Origin: a virus
Virus record (IMG/VR): IMGVR_UViG_3300033142_001588
Span: 1 to 64,000 of that record
Direction: 5' to 3' (one strand)
DNA: 64,000 nt
Part shown: one piece after another, positions 27,101 through 35,400 of the stretch
How the letters are laid out: each line of letters opens with the position of its first letter
How positions within the stretch are numbered: the first letter of the stretch is position 1
Made by a program: the position numbers and the translations under genes
Notes under the pieces: generated by a model
What the model was told of the DNA's origin: nothing
The model's database searches: none
The model's input: only the letters and a program-made list of their open reading frames with translations

Positions 27101-27791
27101 ATGTTTGAATGCCTTGCTTTAACTGTAAATATAGAAAACCTTTTTCATTAACATCAGCACCATATCCTTGAGCAGGAGAACCGAAAACACCCTGATCGGC
27201 AGATTGATAAGTGGAATCTGCTGTAGGAACAACAGTTGGTGGAGATAGCTGATGAATACCATATACACCAGGACTAATTTGCTCAACTTCTTTGCAATTA
27301 TCAGTATTATAAAATGATTCTAAATAACCGAAAGGATTAATAATATTTGCAAGACTGCCAACGCCTCCAGCATAATCATTTATAATAACTTGGGCATTTT
27401 CTAATAAAGTTCTTGGGTCTACAATTTTTACAGTATAAGTTGGATTACCAGATGTGCTATAACTCTCTTCCCAGTTCTGCACAAGACCAGCAAATTCAAA
27501 ATCACCAACCCTAAAATATACAGGAGCACCAATAATAGGTCTCAATAAACCATAAAAACCAGGGTCTGCTGCTGTCCACGTTTGTTTTGCTAATGCATTA
27601 TCATAATAATATTTTGTTCCTTCGCAATTATCTTCCACTAATTGCACAGTAATTTCAGATTGCTGCTCATTCCAGCCAGCTGAAGCAGAAAAAGACATAA
27701 TGCTACAGCCTAAAAATAGCGTTTGTTCAAAACCGCCTACAATACCAGTGCCTCCGCACTGCGCAGAATCATTTTTTACTGGAGCTGCCAT
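21120..27791 (-). CDS. Tail hub / tip protein with long repeat fibre
   Basis: 2223-residue structural protein. The N-terminus (SAGWNEQQSEITVQLVEDN, FRVGDFEFAGLVQNWEES, YTVKIVDPRTLLENAQVI) resembles the hub domains that close the tail tube below the tape measure. A basic helical stretch lies near residue 1000 (RQIRELIKEQNQRS). From about residue 1415 to 2125 there are some fourteen repeats with a core like LQFGTGL, LKFGSGL, IEFGKGI, LDLGSGL or LFVGKGL, most followed by a Cys-containing strand pair (for example GIGCDLAIGGYF). This forms a probable trimeric fibre or spike. Its place two genes after the tape measure supports a tail-tip role. Enzyme motifs were not recognised. Confidence 0.7.
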   Translation of the reverse strand: MAAPVKNDSAQCGGTGIVGGFEQTLFLGCSIMSFSASAGWNEQQSEITVQLVEDNCEGTKYYYDNALAKQTWTAADPGFYGLLRPIIGAPVYFRVGDFEFAGLVQNWEESYSTSGNPTYTVKIVDPRTLLENAQVIINDYAGGVGSLANIINPFGYLESFYNTDNCKEVEQISPGVYGIHQLSPPTVVPTADSTYQSADQGVFGSPAQGYGADVNEKGFLYLQLKQGIQTLLGQWPNINQTNEYLGRGRFSPYGRLVFKAPEPGGGVVEAQAMGLMWRDRSFNSIGQAENLAEYALDITELPDGFDDALLNYWRINGSTVSVMDIVSEVCENAGYDYYIELVPVINFGDLNSSSGVTKFIKVRVTDRNVAPASNAIEGFVNERQTSGDFPGTGLGSNTTVINWNKGRELRNNPTQTFVIGGKKNSLYQAYQTNSTGNVVDRTIAPYFGLDLNENVIIPSLDDNDEWYFNANALDLASSLFPYDVEVPGFQVEIKENELIAALSSYDVWVSYASALDTALFGIATSGLDAVQIKGLFSFTVQDLDAITKWIADGATGVPGDWIKVGKNTIPQDRDTNQTEIMNVCFEWIRKLADEYYGKKFQVRVPFVCGKQDVQSGQVILDTNPVQQGYTDISVPTVLGITNSFTDSAFRTDDNRHQAFARLYFVDDENNSIVKTQSLDQDDLIIRDISDFSTGNQIRSDIPFVGVSVDPEYVFVSKSLLFSPRAVITLPERVSLDEKKLTGAGDSIPGENKFDQHHNAVNMLVQILNKSVGAALSEAQIKTAVEDVEKLVGGILTQEIWIDRPVMPDAVALGIQSNILTYGPWTSTEIDGNTISAGLAGTVRVINQESLVPWEYNGHNPATFGYLNAAGTAFAEQGRSVNQVFEQGQVTVAGYPELPLGSELRAADIGGPYAGGDKLNLVEGRDATNVLTSVVNLNGTLIVTYYVNYGRWVGTYGPNVTGINVQVGPQGLQTTYTLRTWTPKWGNFAKLNADRIKQVSETRMTAQRQIRELIKEQNQRSKLANVGKGGGDRSRRLKSRESRLEQSSSPHYAFVSELVPWSGVTGGNNAYYRSPVYSLSPIEINSEINIADADYQKKAIMSMDGLVRPVSMSDLTSTLPRYATPLNTSDCRKSTGKGTHPPVDVPGQVDQLNQYNPEINLNYLQPFQNPAIIGSFSDVATNKSNTSAVGHDIEVIGRGTGIPENMGLAKQGILNDGDVGSMDYAADYRALALRGPLLMQGWGYDLDGFPVPNAADTQSAAETGTFTDSSLENKFLDNHLRNPKTWPVGPVDLRWDRDRAVWTIPQYRSVVATLSQDINPNGSGSAVVDLNTGETLYDTTGSPIGSPTINVHDKVGQSGLKAGSKVIAEFNPFSCEYNIIESKASSSGVSSVFRDLCVLNSVEPLVADTGNIISSGHYTDLELGVGLTIVPGSGGAAESGAQRIEGKYSAGTSDLIFGTGFSETATGVLHRFEAINFGGGLWIDVHNNNSNYATGCVTGSNPLDIDGKIQKEAFLDVVGGIVPVDSDVCWSGTDSLTSDGSRPFHNLQFGTGLKARDKAGRPEAIEIMAGITLSSDSTVVPVDNVPTTLVQNLKFGSGLNVEPDGTDCGAVVSVYNVGGGGALCIQTTGECIAQPGETNNGVRSYGAWYSEHITSCSGVDEIEFGKGIGVQTISGAGTAAANKARIVAGIAKSVDNDQWIDTSVGGALNGVRNEITFGGGVSAAESGIGCDLAIGGYFKPSILAECVTSRAAVALTARPFRLDLGSGLAGEMDGDDTFKMGAGVYTDNNGGYETGDAGSNLSLLKSTLQFGKGTWVGTENAGSDCAVHVGAFMEPSIVDTCEDSTAPLGASKKPWKLQLANGMFASMPDDETLRIGAGIDLLESDSCVATQENAAAVNGLFVGKGLLVGDAANCEATIALGFDAGVTESCLGKQNNTALGSGQYSSIVLRQGMIGSGELNSPESGCDILHLGAGFKIGLTDDNTITNVETSASSSDKSFSNIHLKAGLDYGYGADNCEIELESYIQVRNSSGVCVQPNGSTAVWLDGTKKQSDIGIGMGLAYNQDTSDDKVGLLGAWIPLSGQKAELNDGTSAVDPDEGATVVMHFAALELGDCLNIHTFVDPVADGGTTDNAANCHVKIDFRDRNNGSLTAGGNVSSEYYNLNSTKNYTINVASVTGSNVGFTCDGDGAIQSLSLNVSQLHFSECGILLGYSENINTTTPNCA
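21200..23560 (-). repeat. Tandem Cys-paired fibre repeats in the hub protein
   Basis: About fourteen diverged repeats of roughly 45-60 residues with core (L/I)-x-(F/L)-G-x-G-(L/I/V). Several carry two Cys per unit, one before and one after the core. Nucleotide identity between units is low, so they are old or under selection for variation. Confidence 0.65.
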
Positions 27792-27824
27792 TATATTATA
27801 TAATTCCTATAAAATTTTTAAAAA

Positions 27825-29417
27825 TTAGCAAATAGTTGTGTCGTAATCTGTGCCACAGTCTTGATAAGTCCAAGACACTGATCTAGAATATCTTCCATTA
27901 ATCGGATTCCAATTTATTATATCATTTGTTTTGAAAACTTGGTCATTTGCAGTAGTCAATGCAGTCTCATAATTACAAATAAATGTTTCCACTTGAGTGC
28001 CAGGATTAAATGCTTCTAAATCATTATATGTGGAACATGCAGTAGGAGGAGGAACCACTAATTCTACCGTAACATCTCTACTAGGCGCTGTAACGGTATC
28101 TATTGCTTGTAAAACTGGACCTCTTCCTCTTCCTAAGACTTGCAGGGTTGCAAACACGTCTGTAGGATTATTATCCACAATTGTTACATTTTCACTTAAA
28201 ACATTGGTAAAAAATGAACATGGGCGATCATTAAACTCATAACTATAACTTATAGTACCTTGAGAAGGCGAATGTGAAACTTGCTTTGACGCAGGAGATG
28301 GATTTAAATTATTTGTATAGTCTTTAAAATAAACAAATTGAGCACGAGGAAAAAGTCTATCTTGAATTTCTGTCCATCCAGATGCCGCATTATCGTATGC
28401 TGAAGTAGCGGTATTTGTTTTCAATCCCGTTGTGGAATAATCATTTACTTGCAAACCCTGAATTGTTCCCTGTATAGAAACATTTACATTGTTTTGATCT
28501 ATGCCTTGCCTAATATCTACAGAAAAATCTTCTGTTATATTTCTTTCAATAGCGGCTAATCCCGTATTAGCACCAATAATATAAAATAATTCAGTAGCGG
28601 AAGCAGTTCCGTTGCTTTCATTAACATTGCTAGATCTAAAATTATCTAAAACAATAAAATCAGCCGTGTTATTTGATAAATTGAAAAACGGTTGAATGGC
28701 ATGTCCCCACATTTTACCATCGTCTGTATTTGTGGCATCATACCCCAAGTCACTTCCAACACCGACTGTAGTAATAAAATCCCAAGCATTTTCTGCCGCT
28801 TCTTTTAATGTTCCAGGTTCTGCTACACCAGTCCATGATCTACGGCCTTGGCAAGTTACATTATGAACAATTTTACATTCAAAAGGATTGTTTTGATCTT
28901 CAGTATATGTTGAACTTCCATCTTGTTTGCCAGTAGGGATGTTGGTATTGTCGGCGGTATCCCAAATAAAATACCTTTTTGTCTCATTTAGAAATTCTAC
29001 ATCCCATGTTTCTTCATAGCTTTCAATTTTTGCAATATCCCCACTTGGATTGTCAGCAGAATCATCATACTCTATTTCAATAGTATACGGGATTGTGTCA
29101 ATCCAGTTATTATTAGACTCATTAAAAGTTATATCATTGATCCAAGCACGTTCTTTAAAAATTTCTGTAACACCACAAAGAATAGTTAAATATTTTCCGT
29201 CTTGATTTAAGCCAGACCTTAAGTTTTCCATTAAAGTCCAAAGACTGTCCAAACCATTTGGATCTGCCACTAAAACACCATTCAAGGTCATAGTAAACGG
29301 AAAATTAAATGGATTTAACTTATTATCAGCTTGAACCGCTCGCCTAGTGATATTAATAATCGGGACTGGATCAAAAGTATAAGCACCATAGGTCATAGTT
29401 GTACTTTGAAGAGTCAT
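27825..29417 (-). CDS. Tail-tip structural protein (distal tail-like)
   Basis: 530-residue protein directly after the tape measure and before the hub, the slot of distal tail proteins. The N-terminal half is beta-rich and similar in style to tail tube/distal tail domains: FPFTMTLNGVLVADPNGLDS, LMENLRSGLN, GKYLTILCGVTEIFKERAWI and IPYTIEIEY. Later YSYEFNDRP and YSRSVSWTYQDCG resemble strands of tube-like folds. The C-terminus ends with paired Cys (DCGTDYDTTIC). The family was judged from position and strand patterns, not from a signature motif. Confidence 0.6.
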   Translation of the reverse strand: MTLQSTTMTYGAYTFDPVPIINITRRAVQADNKLNPFNFPFTMTLNGVLVADPNGLDSLWTLMENLRSGLNQDGKYLTILCGVTEIFKERAWINDITFNESNNNWIDTIPYTIEIEYDDSADNPSGDIAKIESYEETWDVEFLNETKRYFIWDTADNTNIPTGKQDGSSTYTEDQNNPFECKIVHNVTCQGRRSWTGVAEPGTLKEAAENAWDFITTVGVGSDLGYDATNTDDGKMWGHAIQPFFNLSNNTADFIVLDNFRSSNVNESNGTASATELFYIIGANTGLAAIERNITEDFSVDIRQGIDQNNVNVSIQGTIQGLQVNDYSTTGLKTNTATSAYDNAASGWTEIQDRLFPRAQFVYFKDYTNNLNPSPASKQVSHSPSQGTISYSYEFNDRPCSFFTNVLSENVTIVDNNPTDVFATLQVLGRGRGPVLQAIDTVTAPSRDVTVELVVPPPTACSTYNDLEAFNPGTQVETFICNYETALTTANDQVFKTNDIINWNPINGRYSRSVSWTYQDCGTDYDTTIC

Positions 29418-29429
29418 AATTCTACCTTT

Positions 29430-32400
29430 TTAAACAAACGATGTATTAGTTTCACCAGTTATTGGGTTCACCGACTGATTAATAGCTGTTTGGATTTTTC
29501 CAGCAACCATTTCTTTAATACCTTCTTCCATATTTGCTAAAGCCTCAGCTCCATTAATAACCACATTAACTTGTATTGGAGCAGATTCAATTTGAATTCT
29601 TTCTGGAATAACTATATTTTTCAAACTTTCAGCAGCCTGATTAAGGCTAGTAGAAAATTGAGCCAAATTATTTAAACTATTTAAAGCAGATGTTAATTCT
29701 TGACTGGACGTACTAAACATGTCCAATGATCTAATAGCTTCAACACCAAGTAAAGGCTTGCCCCCATTAACTTCAATATTAGTAACAGAGCCGCCAGATG
29801 TTGTGTTGCCTGCTCCTGCCCCTAGTACCAAACCGCCATTTTGGAATCTTTGTATACCCCCTATTGTGGACGGCTTACGTGCAAAATTTCCATTAATACT
29901 TTCTAATAATCCACGATTTTGTTGTGTGGCGCTTTTATTAACAACAAACTCCCCAGGCTGAACAGCAATTAAAGTGTTGTCTGCTCCCAACATGCCACCA
30001 GATCTAAATCTTGGCCTGTTCAAAATGCCTAATCCTAACCTATCTAATATTTCCTCTGGCCTTGAATTTATAGTGTTTCTTAGAGAGCGACCCAGCCCCT
30101 TAGCTTTAAACTTCAGTCGCTGATCAAAATTAGGACTAAATTGGACGGGGGCAGGACCAGCTTCACGTATCACCTTTAAAAATCCTGGGGCGTCTGCACC
30201 CAAACCATCCACCGCTGTAGCGCCGTCAAAACCAAAGGCTCCCTTTAAAAAGGCGGCAGTTTGACCACGCTGTGAACCAGGAGGAATAATATCCCCAGCC
30301 TTCCCTGTTCCTGCAAGATCGAGAAAATTCCTTACATCTTTACTTGGGTCTGTCTTGGAAAGAAGAGAAGGCACATCTAGTAATGTTCGGCGATTTCTAC
30401 TTTCTTTGGCTCTCCTAACTCCTATTTCGAATTGTGCGCGTCGTCTATCATCGGCGGATAGTCTTCGTCGTTTATCAATAGCTGGCCCTGGCAGAATAAG
30501 AGACTTTTTCCGAGGCCCAGGCCCGAATCTAAGTTCGTTTTCTCTTTTTTCCGCTTCTCTGTCAAAGAAAGGATCAAAACCTGGGATATTTTTCTTGCCA
30601 AATTCTAGTGCGGCTTTTTCTCTTTCTCGTCGCCGTTCTTGTACTCGCTTTTCTACAGATCTACCAGTGATTTCCTCAATCTGTTTTGATCGGGCTGCTC
30701 TTTCTTGTCTTTCTGCTTCTACTGAATCTAAAAGACGGTCTCGGAAAGATTTTACCTTGTCAGTTGGTTCTTTGTCTGGTCCAAAACGAAAGAGTTTAGA
30801 CTTGGGATCAATGCCAGACCTAATTAAAAAATCTCTTCTAGATTGTTCTCTTTTTTCTTCTTTTAGTCTTTCTGCTTCTGCTGCTTCCGCATCTCTTCGC
30901 GTTATTCTTTCAGATTCTCCTCTGACGCCACCAGCTATACGACCAAAAAAAGATCCGATTTTAGAAAACCTAGCTTTGTTTCTTTGAAAAGCTTGTATAT
31001 TTTCACTTTCTTTAAAAAGAGCATCCGTATCAATGTCTTCAGACCCAACAGCCTGTTTTGCTCGGGCTGCTCTTTCTTGTCTTTTTAATTCTAAATTTCT
31101 TTGAGCAGTTGCGCGTAAGAAATCACTTGAACCTGATGTAACTTTTGGTCTAAATCTATCAGTGCCATCAGTTACAAAAATATCCGAACGAACGGCAGCC
31201 TGTAACTCTCCCGCTGATGGTCTTGGTTTAGTTAGATCAACTGGGAGTTTTGCGATTGTCTCTTCCGCCGATGGTCTTGGTTTAGTTAGATCAAAAAACG
31301 GTGCTTCCTGACTCTCCTGTCGCCTTCGTCCTCTCAGCCGTCTCCTTCTATTTAGAATAGCTTGAGCGCTTAAACCACCGCCGTTCCTAAACCCAGGAAT
31401 TTCTCCACCAAACCTAAAGTTACCATTATTCAGATTTTCCAAGAAATCCCGATTACCTCTAACAGCCTCACGACGAACAACAAATTCCCCTGGTTGCGCA
31501 TTGATTAATTTAGAATCTTTATTACTTCCCTGTATAGCACCTGGAATAAAGCCACCACTTCTAAGAGCAGGAGGAACAGGTCCGACCTCGCCTAAAGGCG
31601 ACTTTGCGTCTATAATTACAACTGGAATAGCCTTGTCTGTCGGAATTTTTACAGTTACGTCTTTAAACTTATCTGCTATAATATCAGGGATCTTTCCAAA
31701 TGCAGTTTTCTGCTCATTAAAAACTCTTTCTGAATTTGTTTGCACATTATTGGCAATGTCCTGAAATGCTTGTGCTTGAGCATCTAAGGCAGCTTTCTGA
31801 TTTCTTAAAGCGTCTCCAAACTGATTTGTAAGATCTCGTTCTTGGCCTTTTCCCTCAGCATCTGTAAGGAATTTAGCAAAACCAGCATCTAAACCAATGG
31901 CTCGCAGAAAATCTGTATTACTTTTTGCAATTGCGTCACCGACTTGTTTAGGAGCATCTCCGCCTTGAATTTCTCCTAATTGTCTTAAAAGACTGCTACC
32001 TCCAGCAAATTCTTGAGCTGAAACTTTTCCTCCTCCAATAATTTTTTGAGCTGATAATACATCTTCAGCAAGTCTTTGCAATTCTTGTGGGTCTGAAGCA
32101 GCTATTCTCAACCTAGAAGAGAAATCCCTCCCAGCTTCTCTTCTTTTTTGGAGTTGAGCTAATTCTTTTTCAATCGCCGCCAACTCTAATGTATTATTAG
32201 AAAGATCATCAAGTGCTTGTTGAAGTTTTATTTGTTCTAAATTGCTTTTCCTAATTTCTTCAGCTAATCTTTTAGATTCTTCAGGAGTAGTTGCGGCTCT
32301 TTGTTGTGCTTCAAGATCACGAACATTTGCTCTTTCTGCAATAAGCGTACTAGCGATTTGTCTTGGGTCTAAAGTTCCAACACTAGCTACAATACTAGAC

Positions 32401-35400
32401 TCAAATTGTCTCTGAGGAGCACGAAAGTCTTCTTGCAACCCTTGGAATCTTCTAACTCTATTAGCTATATTAGCCCCAAACTGATCGGCTTTTCGTTGTG
32501 CAGAAATTGATTTTAGTAAAGCCTTATTAAGATTTGCGTAATTTTTATTTAACTCGTTGGTAATTTTATTAATGGCATCAATATTAGCACGGAATGTTTC
32601 GAGGCCTACGGCACTTAACTGATTAGTAATCTTATCAATAATTTCAGTAGGATCAGCGCCTTCAAGTAATTCCTGTAAATTTCTCTGCCCCTCTTTTTCG
32701 CCTTTGCCCGTCGCTAACTCACTTATAGCGGTAATAAATGCGTTTTGGGCTTGTTGACCAAGACCCTGAAATTCAGTTTTTTCAAATAATTTTTTTACAA
32801 CCTGTTCAGCACTTGCGCCCTCAATACCAGAACCACCAGCTGCTGCTGCAAGAATTTGTGGACCTTTATCAGCCAGGAATTTTGCGTCTTGTATAGTAGA
32901 TCTTAAATCTTTGATAATTGCTGCTTCTTGGCCTTGTTGATCCGTACCTATAAATCCACTAATACGGTCCAACTGTTGATTAAGAAGACTCTCGTCTGCA
33001 AGCGCTAAATTTTTAGGCAATTGAGTACTAATTGTAGCCGCACCACCTTGAGGTCCAGCCTGAATACTTGCTAATGTAGACCTAGCATCTTCACCAGCAC
33101 TAGCAGCAAGACTAGCGGCCTCTCCCAAAGCAGCAAGTCTAAAATTCAATAAATTTATTTCCACGCCCGCTTTCCTAGCAGCTTCAGCAGCAGCAATCTC
33201 AGCATCTATTAATTTATTCCTAACATCAATTGTTTTCCGTTGCTCGTTTAATATGGCCAGCCCTTCCGACTTAAGAGCCGCATCTCTTATTGTGGCATTA
33301 GTAAAATCGTCGCCAAGTTCCTGTCTTACTTTTTCAGCGCGAGTAGCGCCAAGCTGTCTTGCTACATTCTCAAGTCCGCCTAAATCTCTAATAAGATCGT
33401 CAACATTACGTCTTTCATCTGGTGTCCCAATAGCTCTATTTAAAAAGTTGAGGCTTTGATTAGCACTTTCTCTAAAACTATCAGAAATATCTTTAGCAAA
33501 CTGGTCCAAAACCTGAGACCTTGCTTCAGCTCTAGCCTCATCAGCACCTAAATTTGGACCTAAAAAATCACGAGTAATCGCTAAGAAAAAGCCTTCTTGA
33601 TTTCTAATTGCTTTTTCTAAATTTCTTTCAGTGGTATCTTGACCAACACCAAACGCACCACCTGCGCTAATAAGACTTTCTCCCGTCAAAATTTTATTAA
33701 GAAAACCCAAGCCAGTAAATGCAGTGCTTATCTTAGTTACATCAGAAGTAAGAGTAGCGAGACTGGTTCCAGTATCAAATTGAGCTTGACTTGCTAAATC
33801 AGCAGCTTTAGTAGCTTCAATATTTGCTTTGGCTAGGTCTTCTCCAGTTGTTATACCAGTATCGAGCCCTTTTAAAGCATCCGCAACTCCTTGCACAGTT
33901 TCTGCAAGCTCAACTCTTGCTAGATCTGATGTTTTTTGATCGAAGGCGTCTGTTGCACTCGCAAAAGCCCCTGTTAAACCACCTAGAACACCGCCAACAA
34001 CCGTTCCCACGCCAGGAGCTATTGCACTTCCAATAGCCGCACCAGTTGTCGCACCACCAAGAGCACCAGAGATACCAGCACCAGTAGCAGCCCGTCCTGC
34101 GGTTTCATCCCCAATAGCGCCCTGAATCAAAGGAGCAGCAAAAGAAGTAGCTATTAATGCGCCTGGACTTCCTAATTTACTTCCTATTGATAATGCTTTT
34201 GGTCCAAGTTTAGACGCAGCGCCAGCGATAGATCTTCCAGCAGTTACTCCAGCACGACCTGCAAGCCCCCTAACACCACGAGTTCTTCCAAAACCAAACT
34301 GATTGGGTCTTGGTCGACGTGCCGCTCTATTGTTTGAACCTCTTATCTGAGCTGTTTCACCAGCTATTTCTGCTTCAATTATATTGCCCGCTTTTTTAGA
34401 TCCTACCGTCATACCGTCTACAATTGAACTACTGAGGTTATCACCTGCTCTGTCTATTGAAGTCGGATCTATTACAACTTCAATGGTTTCGCCAACGTTG
34501 GGAGAGGTTAATTGTGAAACAGTTGCTCTACCGCCTCCCTGGAATTTTTTAACCATTCCGCCAGAAGCAAATCTCATCAATCCGCCATTTGCCGCTCTTC
34601 TAGAAGATCCAGAACCAGAAGACTTTTTAGTATTATTAAAATTACCGACAACATCCTCAGCAAAAGCTTTACGAATTACAAAACTGCCTTCTGGAATATC
34701 TGTTCTAAATGAATCCGAATTGCCTCTACCAGGAACCCGACTAACATCAGATAAATCAAAAGAACCTAAAGCACTAGGATCACCAGTCTCATTAAATTTA
34801 CGCAATGCGTTCTCGCCAGCTTGACGTGTTGACTTTGGACCAAAAATCAATTCTCCAGGCATGGTTAACGCAGGAACAAGGCCTTCTTCATCAAAGGCAA
34901 GATCTACAATTTCACCGCCGCCTGCCCTAGCAACAAAGTTAGCATTCCTAAGATTACCAGCAACTGCTTTGGATACACCAAAACTCTCTTGAACATCTTT
35001 AGAAGAAAGACTTTTTTTACCACGTTGGTCTTTTTGCAATGACTGTAAAATAGGTTGAAATTCTTTATCAAGATCATCATCAATCTTGTTCAACTCAGGA
35101 CGAAGATTGTCTACTGTTTGATTTCTTACTTTTTTGATTAATGATCTGAGCGAATCTCTAGTGAATGAATTTTTTGCATCTGTTGCTTCATTGGCTAATT
35201 TTGAATCAAATTTAGCACCGAGACCTGGGCCTAAACCTGACGGAAAATCAAAAGTAGTATTAGAAAATTCTTTTTCTGAAAAAGGATTGCCTGCTTTTAA
35301 AAGCAATCCTTCAAAAATATTACCACTGATCTGGTCAACATTAATTTTCTTTAAAAATCCAGCATCTATATTAGGAGCAGTATTTAGATTAAGTTCTGGT

